From positions 1 through 45,382 of the forward strand of contig QXVZ01011143.1 in NCBI GenBank assembly GCA_008931825.1: 45,382 nt of DNA, given 5' to 3'. Under the pieces are notes generated by a model. That model ran no database searches and had not been told where the DNA came from. It saw nothing but the letters and a program-made list of their open reading frames with translations. Each line of letters begins with the position of its first letter. Position 1 is the first letter of the stretch. Positions 35,601-45,016 of this stretch are shown here, piece by piece. The translations under genes were made by a program, and so were the position numbers. This DNA comes from Phallusia fumigata. Lineage: Eukaryota; Chordata; Ascidiacea; Phlebobranchia; Ascidiidae.

Positions 35601-38600
35601 AGCGCACTGACAACTTTTTAGCCCAATTCACCCATAGGCCCTCAAAACATGAAATATTTAAAACAGCAATATTTAACAAAGTAAGTCACTTAAATGTTTT
35701 ATATTTTGATAGGTAATACAATGCAAAATATTTTAAAGTATTTTGTGACTTTAGTTTGGATTTACCCATTTTTTTACCTTTTGAACACCAAATATTCATT
35801 TTTTTGTTTATGAACCCTTTACTTTTGACATACTCATCCAAATTTATTGAAATTTAAAATGTAGGTATGCAGGGTGCTTTTCATCTGTTGTTTAAAATTT
35901 TAGCCTGATCAGTCAATACATGTTTAAACACTGACTGTTTAGCCCAAAAGCTGCGCAAAGACCTTCTTTTCAAGTAGCCTCCAAATATCTAAAAGTCCAC
36001 TGTTAACACTATTTAACCAACACACATCATTTCTTAACGGAAACTAAACCAACAATTATATTTTGTGACCTAAAGAATAGCTTGCTTTTTTAGTAAACAC
36101 AGTTATTGCATATCCTATATACTGATGACAAATATTTATCAATTAACCCACTTATTCATGATTATAACACAACTCATATTCAACAGTTTATAAATATAAA
36201 ACACGTAAATAGAAATATCACACAGTTTTTTTCATGTTTTTCTAACACCTTTTGCAATTGATTTGGGTTCAGTAGACTGCAATTGGTTGATTGGGCTTGT
36301 CTGTGTAGGCCGTTTTTTTACAGCTGGTTTGATTCCCCTTGATCAGTGGAATGAAGGTTAATGGATGTGGCGCATTGTGAACAAGTGTGCAAATGTTTAA
36401 ATCTAAATACCTAACTTTATTCATGCTGTTTATAATTGGTATTTTATTTATTGTTTTTTTTTGTAGTTCTGAACACAATAAACATGCTTGGTTGTTTAAT
36501 CTAAAAACACAGAAGTATCCTAGTCTCATCCTGGCATCACTTTGCCTGATGGTGCTTGATCAGTATAAGGTTAGTGGGAAATGATAACATGTGTTTGTTT
36601 TACTAGTAAAACCAAGAAGGCAGATTGGTCACACAACAGCTTTGCACTAGCTAGGCTGTTGGTTTTTATATTTGCATTTTCCTGAGCAAAAACATGCTTC
36701 ATGTTTTGACACTGTTTCGACCCATGGTTGGAACCATATGTGGATTGCAACTTCAAACAGTTATAAAATAAGATTACAAATGCAAATAAAGCATTTTGAG
36801 CAGGAAAAAACAGTCAAACAGTGTTTCACCTCGGGGAATAAATTGTACTAAAGATAATAGTATGCAATACAACTAAACCTGACATTTAAACAATGGAAAA
36901 GTGAAGATTTGACAAGGCGGCAAACTTTAATAAAAAACTGCATCAAATACAGCTTACACTTACCTACTTTAATCCATTAAACCTAAATGTTCTGTTAGCA
37001 TGCCAGAGATAACAGAGGCTTTGTTTATAGAACTACTTAAAAAACGAATAGTGGCCTAGTCTCCAGAAGACATAAATCACACCCCTTGTGACTTTCATTG
37101 CCAGATGGGCTAACTGTCTTCATCTGACCAAGTCACTGCGGCGCCATTGCTTCCTCGGTTTAACGAAGTTTACTCCTATGCACAGTTGAAATCAATTAAA
37201 CTGACAGCTTAACTGCAGATCTATGCAGAAAACCTTGACAGATGTAGTTTACCGCAACAAAGGTAAAAATATAACGCACACCAGAAAAAACCAGGGCATT
37301 GAACTATTTCTTAAAACTTCTTTCTAAAATTTCGCTAAAACATGAAATGATTTAAGCAGTCACTTTTTTATTGACTGCTTTTTGGTAATTTTATATTGCA
37401 TCACAATTTTACAGAATGTCAGTTAGACCACGACATGATTCATGAAACAATCTATTGCGGAACAAAGCACATGATTGACAGTTACAAGGCAAATGTTTCT
37501 TAAAACCCAAGATGTTGTCGACTATTTTAGAGACCATTTTTAGAAATAAAACAAGGTATGCTGGCAAAAATGAGGAAATAAATGTCACCAAGGATATTTG
37601 AAAATTTTTTAGTGATGGATGGCTTTCGGTGGGCCTTGTGAACATCAAATAGTACCTGAATGGAAATGGATAACAGAATTGGTTTACAATTTACCATTTA
37701 AAATTGCAGTAATAAAACCCAATAGCAGCGCTTTCAGTTTTCACATTTGATTGTATGAAGCCCATGACTAAGTGTGACTTTGTACAAATCAGTCTAGCAG
37801 CAATAAAACTAGTAAATTGTTGAAATCTATTTTCCTAAGTCTGTCCATTTCACTTTTATTCTGAAATGTTCAAAATGTGTCCACCCCCAAGAAACCTCTA
37901 TTGTGTCAGTTCGATTAGGTCTTTTTTTGACTGTTTCGATTTTTCTCAAGTTGGTGCCTTCAACTTGGGTCGATCCTTGGTTTACACTAGATTGAAGCAA
38001 TGTCACTCAAGTTTTTTGCACGGAGATACGCAAGTGATGGAAACGCACAGATACTGCAAACACAAGGCAATCCCAGTAGCCATTTGTCAATCATAGTTTT
38101 AAAACCCCAAAAATTTGTTAAGAAACATAACATAATGCAGATATGCGAATACTTACATGTAGGCTGTTCAAAAAACCCAAATGTACAAAAAAAGGTCGAC
38201 ACTAATCACACTTTGCTATTAAATGTTTTTTGATATATGGGTCTCTTTGAGGTCTTTCCTTAAAATGCTTTTTCTTTTTAACATTTTAATGTAATTTAGC
38301 ATGATGATTTTTAGACCCTACCATACCTATTAAACCACTTAGCAATTAACTACGGTTGACTAGTAAATAAAGGGACATTTAAATCACATTCAGACTTATA
38401 ATAGGACATGATAATACACAATAATTATACCGACGTGGGTCAATCAATCACACCAGATTATGGTTACCAATCGGCCATATAACCGGGACATGCTGGCGAA
38501 CTGAACGGGACTGGGTGTTTAGACCAAGACAGTCGCAGCTCAACAAGCAGCCTTGTGTGAATTTCAGATTAAAAAAATATCAGATTTGATTTTTGTTCTG

Positions 38601-41600
38601 CGTTTGTTATAATAGGAAGATATTACTTGGATCTAAGCCATGTACTACTCCTCCTTGACAAGATTTATTAAAAACATTAATGGAATTGTGGGTGCCTTTT
38701 GGCCGATGTGTGAGCAATGTGATGAAGACACATGAGTATTTTTAACCCTAATTTTGTAATAGTCGGTCTTTTTTGCCTCCTATGCCTTAGCAATTAAACC
38801 ACTGCCTGAAAACTGATTACAACAATGCATGCAATGTCATCTCCCAAATTCGGTGCTTTTGCTCCCAAGTTTATTGCAAAGTTTCCTAACATTGAGACAC
38901 AGTACTGGGGCAAGCATGCAGGTGTTGCAACAATTGTTTTTGCAACTTTTTACAGCAAAATCACAAACATTACCACAACAGTTTAGTTTTTGTCACATAA
39001 TTATTTACTTTCAGTTTCAAGAAACTAAACCTTTCGCATCTATTTGAACATGACCTTGCATCAGATTTGTCATAGTCATGGGGCAGTTGTACTGAAGAAA
39101 ACACATTAGAACAATTGTGTCAATAGTGAGGAGTCACTTGTGAAATTTGACTATGTACTGACAATCTGAAATTTGTCAAAGTTAAACAACCTCTCACTCA
39201 GACTGAGAATTAGGTGGTTAAACAACCACCATGTACTTTCAAGGTTATAAAACTTGTTGAGTTAGATCAAATTACCACCACCCTAAAGATTTTGGTTTTC
39301 ACTAACACCCACCCTAAATGAATGATACCCAGAGGTTAGTTTTTTAAAGCAGACTGACCCAAACCTGTGAAGTTTGGCATAAAAAAAATTTACAAACAAC
39401 AATCGCTATAAACGTGTGTTGAAAGACAACTGGCAAACGATCTTTTTATTGTTTATGTTAGTTTCCTAACACCTTTCACTTGCTCGCACCACTGAAAATC
39501 TTAGCTTACTAATGTTAGAATTAGCTTACTAATCGAAGCACTTTGATGGTCACCAAAGACAAATGAAATAATAAAAAAGAAAAACACATGCCAGTTGTGG
39601 CAGCTCATCAGGTTTTTGAGATGTATCCTTTTTTGGATTTTTGAATTTTTTGAACAGACGAATTAAAAAAGTTTTTGTGGAAATGTATAAGGATCTACTT
39701 GCAGTTCAATAGCAAAGAGCCATTAGAATGATTGGTGAGCTGCAGATAGTGCACACTGTTTCGACCTGTGGCGTCTCATTAGTGCAGCTTATTAATGCGG
39801 CTACAGGACAAGTGACACTGATATGACACCCCTTTGGTTCCCAACCAGTTCCTTGGCCATTATGGATAAAGTTTATCTGTAGTTTATGGCCAGTTGTGGC
39901 ATCGAACAGATGACATGAGGCATGGTTTTTTAGCCTGCTACTCACAACAAACTGGAGTGCCGCAATCTGGCTACACTATTTTAAAATAGCTGTTTGGGTG
40001 GACATCAATTATGAATAAAATCAGCCAACAAAAAAAATTTAAGTGGAAACTTTTAATACAGGTGTTGCACAAGGTGAAAACAAACTTAGTTTTTTTAACA
40101 AACATCCAGACAATTTTCTGGCTCCAATTCATATAGTTCTGTTCCCAATTAAAAAATGTTTGTTGGATGACTTTAAATCCATTAACAAAACAACAAACAC
40201 TAAATATAAGTTGCAGGAAAAGTTTAATTTTCAAGTATTTTAAACATTTTTAAGCAAAAATATTTTTGTTGTAATAGCAAAAAATCTAGAATGAATTAAA
40301 AAAAATCAATTGACTGGTAAACTATTGCAAATTGTCTGATTTAAAAAATTCTTTGCTGTTCTTCTAAGGTAAGTTTTTTTAAAATGTTGACTGAACTATT
40401 TCTGTTTCATCACAAAAGTTTTGACTCCCAATATTTCTTTGCAGATGAAATCCAGAAATTATGAGAAAGTTGAAAAACTTTTCCAGCGATGTTTGATGCG
40501 GGTTCTTAACATTGACTTGTGGAAATGCTATCTCTCCTATGTTCGTGAAACTAAGAGTGGCTTGTCATCATACAGGTAATTTTTTATTTTNAAGAGTGGC
40601 TTTTCATCATACAGGTAATTTTTTATTTTACTTGTTTCTCCAATTAGATTTACTATGACACCTCCTGTATGTAAAATCATACACACAAGTTAGCTTGAAA
40701 CAATAAACTTTATCTGTTAAAAACTGCTAAGAGGTTCTATTATTTTCTCTGGTTGATATTTTGAAAACATTCAATTTTTATGCACTTTATTCAAATGGCA
40801 ATACAACAAGAATTGACAGAACAAACTTAACAAATGTTAGATTGGTTCAGAAAATAGGCATATTTTTGCTTTTGTTAGGGTTTATGCAGGAAAACTTGCT
40901 CAAAACATGTGTTACTAATTCTCAATTAAAATAGCTTTTTAAATATTATAAAAGTTATTTTTTATGAATTTTACATTTCCTACAGGGAGAAAATGGCTCA
41001 AGCCTATGACTTTGCATTGGAAAAAATTGGGATGGACATAATGTCATATCAGATCTGGTCTGATTATGTTTCATTCCTCAAATCTGTGTAAGTAACTTTT
41101 AATAGTTTAGTGCATTTTGTCTCAGTCTAATAAAACGCCTTTTTTGCAGTGAGGCTGTTGGGTCATATGCTGAAAACCAAAGGATCACAGCTGTGAGAAG
41201 AGTTTATCAACGTGGATGTGTAAATCCTATGATAAACATTGAACAGTTATGGAGGGAATATGCTCAGTATGAACAAGTATGGCTGGTTTCACTCTTATAA
41301 CCATACTCTGTAGCAATGGGCTGTATTTGCAAGTGGTTAACATTTTTTAACAAAAAAGAATTATTGATTGGAATTCGATTGTGTCAGTATGGCTTCTGAT
41401 TACAGTTTGTAGATACTGTTTTGTGTTGAGTCATCTTTAAGTCTCTGATAGATAGAGTCTTCGGTCAAGTCACACTGCTTTATGTGTAAACTTTTTGTAG
41501 TTTGGGTTTTAAAACAAGTCATAATGATCTACTTAACCTAGGGTAAACTTTTGTTTGTTACTGCCCTCCAAATAAGCAAGCTGAGTTGACAATTTTGTAC

Positions 41601-44600
41601 CAGAAAGGTTTTTGTGTCAAAAATTTGTACAAATAAAATGAACATTTTTACTCCCATGTCAGTAAATTATAATTATATTAAAATTGAGTTGGTGCAAGGG
41701 TTATTCCAACACTTCAGAAAACCATGTTGTTAATGCATTGTCCATTATTGGGTTCTAGTGGCTTTTGTTTGCCCTGAATCCAAAGTTTAAGGTTTAAACT
41801 GCATTAGCGAACATATTAATTATTTTGGTTGAAGTTGTTCAAGTCTTATGTTGACTTAAGTTGCTGTTAGTTTCAACTCCAAGTTAATAGAAAGTGTATC
41901 TGGTCAAGTCACTGTCTGTTTCTTCCCAACACTATTAACAGGTTGGTAAAATGCCAACAAATTTATTTTGCATAACCAATCACGAGCTTACTTGTATGAT
42001 ATCACATTGGGACTAAGCCATCTTTACATAAGCATTATTTTGTCACTGCAAAAGCCATCTTTTTGGTTGTAGTAAAGCTGCAGAGTTAAAAAAAAAGCTT
42101 GTAGGTAATGTTGAGTCAGGCCCCCTGGACAAGTTTGCCTCTAATTCATGTTTGTAGTGAATATTGCAAATGTACTTGCAGGGAATAAACCCAATCATAG
42201 CCAAGAAAATGATTGACGACAAAACTCGTGAATACTCGAATGCAAGAAGGGCTGCTAAGGAGTTGGAAGCAATGACTCGAAGTCTTCAACGCCACAACCC
42301 TGCAACGCCACCTAATGGAAGCTCAGAGGAATCACGTCAGGTAAAATCTTTATATTTAAGAATGACTTAAATTTGTTATGACAACTAAATATGCCCAAAG
42401 TACAATTCCCTTTCTGAGACCATTTGGAAATATTGATTAAAATATTACTGTTGGTTCCAAATTGGAAAACTCACAAAAATATATTTGTTGGTGATAATGG
42501 ATTTATTGCAAAGAGGATACATTGTTTTCACTCTGTTTTTTTAATATTTTTTTTGTTTTTTCTGTCTTGTGTCAGTATGTTTCTATGATTGGGGTAACAA
42601 AGAGTGATCCAAATTTTACTCTTATTTTACATGATAAATGGTCTTAACATTACTTTTTCTGAAGACCATGTTAAATTGCAGAAAAGTGTTTAAAAATACT
42701 TTCAGTGCTAATAGGTTATATGTCTGTTATTTTTTAATAAGGTAATGTTGTGGAAGAAATACATTGACTGGGAAAAATCAAACCCCATGAGATCTGAAGA
42801 CGCCACCTACATTTCAAAGAGGGGTGATTTAAATCCTAGTTTTCTGTACTTTGAAACTACTGCATTTTTATGCCATTTAAACCCTTTTATCATTAAAGGT
42901 TTTGTGGTAAACCTACTGAAATTCCTGTTACATATTTTTGAACAAACAATCCTATTTGAAAAATTATTTTGAATCATTTTAGTACTTTGAACTTTTTTTG
43001 CAGTGATGTTTGCATATGAACAAAGTCTTTTATGTTTGGGTCACCACCCTGACGTTTGGTATGAAGCTTCACAGTATTTATCGAGCACCAGCAAGCTGAT
43101 GCAAGAAAAAGGAGTAAGGTTTTAAATTCCTTTCCCTTATCGAATTTCCTCACAGCAATGATCCTTGACACTTTTATGGCAGTCATGTGCCACATAGCCC
43201 ACTTCAGGTTTCTGAACATGCATAGGCAACCTGGTATAAGGGTTATCTGATCCACCCCATAGTCAAATAAGGACTGAAATCACTGCCCTTGATGAATGGT
43301 GTTAAAGTAGAAAGAAAAAATTCAACTTAATTTTATGTTCTTGGTTCAAAATGCATGATACTAGTGTTGGTGTATATGTCATTTTAAAGCAGGTAACAGA
43401 ATAAAAATCTACCCTAAAATCAATGCTGTTACATTTAGATATGTCGGAAACAATTTAGGCAGTTTCATGTAGTGAATTGCAGGAATTTTGGGAAAACACT
43501 AAAGATTTAAAGCTTGTTTCAAAATCAATATTGTCTATGTGCAAACCTAAGGATGTGATAGGTGTTCAAATTAACAAATTTATCGCTAATTATTCTGCAT
43601 TAAATTTTTCAGGACACAAATTCCAGCAAGATCCTTTCCGACGAGTCATCCTCTTTATATGAGCGAGCTATCTCGTCTGTTATGAAGGACAATACCCTCA
43701 TCCATTTTGCCTATGCCGACTTTGAAGAGAGCCGAATGAAACACGACAAAGTCCACACTATTTACCAACGACTTCTTGATATCAAGGACATAGATCAGAC
43801 CCTGGTAGGATAAGTTGATTTGACAAAGGGGCTTTCCTAACAAGCAGTATACATTTTACTATGGCGTTGCTTTTTGTTCTTTTTGATAAAAAAGAGAAAA
43901 AACATTTGTTTAAACCTTCATAAAGATTTGAAAAAGATATATTGTATTTTTGTGTGAAAACCTATTGATTTATTCGTTTTCTCATAACTGTTCGAGAGTG
44001 TTGGTGTACATATAATTCTACAAGTCACGTAATTGCTTTTTTTGTGAAAGCCGTTTTCCAGACAATATTCGGCCAACGATTGCTAAAATGTTCTGACAAG
44101 AAGCTCCTGTCTAAGCTCCACAATAATCCTGGTTTAGTTGATTTCAACTATTCGCCCCTGTTTACCAAACAAGTCTTTTTCAGACTTACATCCAATACAT
44201 GAAATTCACGCGACGAGCCGAAGGAATCAAAGCTGCACGAGCAGTGTTCAAAAAAGCGCGGGAAGACCCGAGAATCAAATACCACGTGTTTGTTGCTGCC
44301 GCCCTAATGGAGTATTACTGCACCAAGGTAAGACAGGATGATGTATGGATGGGCGAACCCAACAGTTTCGCTTTAAATGTTGCACACAGTCTAATAAGGA
44401 CGTTCTAGTTGTCAACAGGAAGGGGAAATTACTTGCCAAAAAAATTGCGAAAAGTTTGGCATAATACCTGCTTTAAGCTTGCAAAGTTATGCAACAGACT
44501 TAGTTATCTGGCAACTATAACTTCCACATTGTTGCGATGTTTTATTGCTATTCTCCTTGTAAAAGTTGTAAAAAACTAGAATTGTTACCTATTTTGGGGC

Positions 44601-45016
44601 CGTGTGCTCCCAATCTCCAAGTTACAGATTCCTAATTTAGCTTTTTGATAGAAAAAGTAGGTTATTTTCTACTATTGTCGCGACTTCAACAGTATGTTGA
44701 CACAATGGGTGAAGGCACACCAATATAATTTGAATTAGATAGAAAATAAAGCAAAAGCATTTGTAGCAATATTAAGCGCTCGCACGTGTAACACATTGTC
44801 TTCTGATTTTGGGAGACGATGTCTCAAAACAAACACTTTTCTTTGCTAAAACCCATAAAAACATTCGAAATTTAGGCTTGCCACTACGCCACTGACCCTA
44901 TGTTTATGTTCAGGACAAGCAAATCGCCTTTAAGATATTTGAACTGGGACTGAAACGTTTTGGACACGAGCCTGACTACCTGCTTGCCTACATAGATTAC
45001 ATGTCCCATCTGAACG
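29602..45016 (+). CDS. CSTF3: Cleavage stimulation factor subunit 3 (CstF-77), 12 exons, 3' end outside window
   Basis: The spliced exons encode about 456 residues (vertebrate CSTF3 is about 717), covering the N-terminal HAT-repeat domain and most of the second HAT domain. Best-conserved segments include [119 protein letters not shown] and [13 protein letters not shown]. CstF-77 dimerises through the HAT region and bridges CstF-64, CstF-50 and CPSF during pre-mRNA 3'-end cleavage in the nucleus. Exons: 1 (29602-29628 or 30810-30836), 2 (29707-29802 or 30915-31010), 3 31992-32087, 4 40445-40575, 5 40986-41087, 6 41150-41276, 7 42182-42340, 8 42742-42823, 9 43004-43113, 10 43613-43804, 11 44184-44327, 12 44914-45016. 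All phases agree. The missing part would hold the proline-rich C-terminal region. Confidence 0.96.
29707..29802 (+). CDS. CSTF3: CSTF3 exon 2 (copy 1)
   Basis: 32 codons, [20 protein letters not shown] through IRDAQ, the first HAT repeat. The acceptor is TTTTTGTACAG and the donor GTATAT. Both ends are phase 0. Confidence 0.92.
30810..30836 (+). CDS. CSTF3: CSTF3 exon 1 (copy 2)
   Basis: Encodes the same nine residues as copy 1, with one synonymous change. Probably the alternative allele placed in tandem by the assembly. Confidence 0.7.
30915..31010 (+). CDS. CSTF3: CSTF3 exon 2 (copy 2)
   Basis: Same protein as copy 1, with one synonymous AGA/CGA difference. The acceptor and donor are intact. 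If both copies were real and spliced together, the frame would be kept and the first HAT repeat doubled, but the allelic explanation is preferred. Confidence 0.8.
31992..32087 (+). CDS. CSTF3: CSTF3 exon 3
   Basis: 32 codons, [14 protein letters not shown] through YIEHE, phase 0 at both ends. It ends exactly where the vertebrate protein reads YIEAE, the junction after which the human short isoform diverges by reading into intron 3. Confidence 0.95.
32278..32283 (+). terminator. Candidate intronic poly(A) signal ATTAAA
   Basis: A common variant hexamer 190 bp into CSTF3 intron 3, 130 bp after the stop codon of the read-through frame. GT-rich sequence (AGTGTGTTTTGTCACTGTGC) follows about 65 bp later. 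Its use is a prediction. Confidence 0.3.
33090..33505. mobile_element. hAT-like MITE
   Basis: A 416-bp segment has inverted ends, TAGTGGTTTCAACCTGGGGG at the left and the complement of CAGTGGTTCCCAACCTTTTC at the right (GGTTGGGAACCACTG). The flanks CCATAGTC (33082-33089) and TCATACTC (33506-33513) agree at 6 of 8 positions, as expected for the 8-bp target duplications of hAT transposons. It has no coding capacity. Confidence 0.65.
33797..34229. repeat. About 200-bp duplication around a single N (assembly joint)
   Basis: 33797-34025 and 34027-34229 are near-identical, with an indel of about 25 bp (copy 2 lacks one repetition of AAGTATGGCC) and a few substitutions. One N lies at 34026. This is the same artefact pattern as the other lone Ns. 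Confidence 0.85.
34678..34830 (+). pseudogene. C2H2 zinc-finger gene fossil
   Basis: In one frame, 50 codons contain [17 protein letters not shown], that is the end of one C2H2 finger, the canonical TGERPY linker and the first cysteine of the next. They continue [17 protein letters not shown] with second-finger spacing, then a His-to-Pro change (KTPQRSQH) and a stop. The first finger has lost about three residues around its cysteine pair. There is no intron and no intact gene around it, so it is a fragment captured in CSTF3 intron 3, probably by retrotransposition. The source gene is not identified. Confidence 0.75.
35011..35082. repeat. Fragment resembling a hAT-family terminus
   Basis: On the minus strand the segment starts TTTAGTGTTTTCCAACCAGT and continues GGGCCATGGTCCACTAGTGG, typical of degenerate hAT-type ends. 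No partner end or target duplication was found, so this is only a remnant. Confidence 0.35.
39706..39978 (-). mobile_element. Dispersed repeat copy with a hammerhead ribozyme (in CSTF3 intron 3)
   Basis: Shares two blocks with the cluster at 21.5 kb: 39706-39795 (ribozyme and downstream tail, matching 21641-21725 in opposite orientation) and 39920-39978 (matching 21556-21614 at 51 of 59). The 125 bp between them are present here but deleted in the other copy, and on the minus strand include GTTCGATGC, a possible pol III B box. The element runs antisense to CSTF3. Confidence 0.6.
39738..39789 (-). ncRNA. Type I hammerhead ribozyme, one core substitution (copy C)
   Basis: On the minus strand: AGCTGCA (stem I), CTAATGAG (consensus CTGATGAG with G5 to A), stem II closed by GAC and GTC with a 7-nt loop, GAAA, a short stem III of about 5-6 bp with one mismatch, the cleavage position at C (complement of 39745), and TGCAGCT closing stem I by 7 perfect pairs. 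Stem II is better preserved than in copy B. The G5 change is expected to inactivate it. Confidence 0.7.
40445..40575 (+). CDS. CSTF3: CSTF3 exon 4
   Basis: Encodes [18 protein letters not shown] through SGLSSYR, ending two bases into the Arg codon. The donor is GTAATT. The last 23 coding bases and the donor are repeated after the N at 40591, with TTG changed to TTT (Leu/Phe). Confidence 0.95.
40553..40629. repeat. 38-bp duplication of an exon edge around a single N (assembly joint)
   Basis: 40553-40590 and 40592-40629 are the same except for one base, with an N at 40591. Only one of the two donors can be real. The difference would be a Leu/Phe polymorphism at the end of exon 4. Confidence 0.85.
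40986..41087 (+). CDS. CSTF3: CSTF3 exon 5
   Basis: Encodes [17 protein letters not shown] through VSFLKS plus two bases of Val. The acceptor is TTTCCTACAG and the donor GTAAGT. Confidence 0.95.
41150..41276 (+). CDS. CSTF3: CSTF3 exon 6
   Basis: Encodes (V)[17 protein letters not shown] through YAQYEQ. This is the most conserved HAT segment. The preceding intron is only 62 bp (41088-41149). Confidence 0.96.
41277..42181 (+). other. CSTF3 intron 6
   Basis: A 905-bp intron with GT-AG ends (GTATGG, TACTTGCAG). CpG-poor. No feature was recognised inside. Confidence 0.8.
42182..42340 (+). CDS. CSTF3: CSTF3 exon 7
   Basis: 53 codons from [18 protein letters not shown] to SSEESRQ, phase 0 at both ends. 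The ORF continues 9 codons into the intron before a stop, so splicing at GTAAAA is required. Confidence 0.95.
42742..42823 (+). CDS. CSTF3: CSTF3 exon 8
   Basis: Encodes [15 protein letters not shown] through YISKR plus one base. The acceptor is TTTTTAATAAG and the donor GTGATT, which is weak. The phase agrees with exon 9 (G then TG gives Val). Confidence 0.9.
43004..43113 (+). CDS. CSTF3: CSTF3 exon 9
   Basis: Encodes (V)[16 protein letters not shown] through LMQEKG. The acceptor is CTTTTTTTGCAG and the donor GTAAGG. Confidence 0.95.
43613..43804 (+). CDS. CSTF3: CSTF3 exon 10
   Basis: 64 codons from [18 protein letters not shown] to IKDIDQTL, phase 0. Includes [17 protein letters not shown], nearly identical to vertebrate CSTF3. 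Confidence 0.96.
44184..44327 (+). CDS. CSTF3: CSTF3 exon 11
   Basis: 48 codons from [19 protein letters not shown] to LMEYYCTK, phase 0. The acceptor is TCTTTTTCAG and the donor GTAAGA. Confidence 0.96.
44914..45016 (+). CDS. CSTF3: CSTF3 exon 12 (last exon in window)
   Basis: Encodes [17 protein letters not shown] through YMSHLN plus one base, then GTGAGT. The gene continues beyond the right edge. 45017-45382 is intron with nothing else recognised. Confidence 0.95.

Larger units (their letters stand above)
32088..40444 (+). other. CSTF3 intron 3 (8.4 kb), possible autoregulatory polyadenylation intron
   Basis: This is by far the longest intron of the gene; the other complete ones are about 60 bp to 1.2 kb. 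If retained, translation continues 19 codons past YIEHE and stops at TAA 32145-32147. An ATTAAA variant poly(A) signal follows at 32278-32283 with T/GT-rich sequence near 32345, and canonical AATAAA occurs at 34290. The intron contains a MITE, a zinc-finger fossil, an assembly duplication and a ribozyme-bearing repeat. Large parts (35.1-39.7 kb) are AT-rich unique sequence in which I see nothing definable. Confidence 0.6.

Noticed and set aside
35580-35615. TGATGA followed by CTGA as an intronic C/D snoRNA
   Set aside because: Spacing of about 27 nt is too short, with no terminal stem and no internal boxes.
39585-39615. CTCATCAG near the ribozyme-bearing repeat as a further hammerhead
   Set aside because: No GAAA at the required distance and no stems can be formed.
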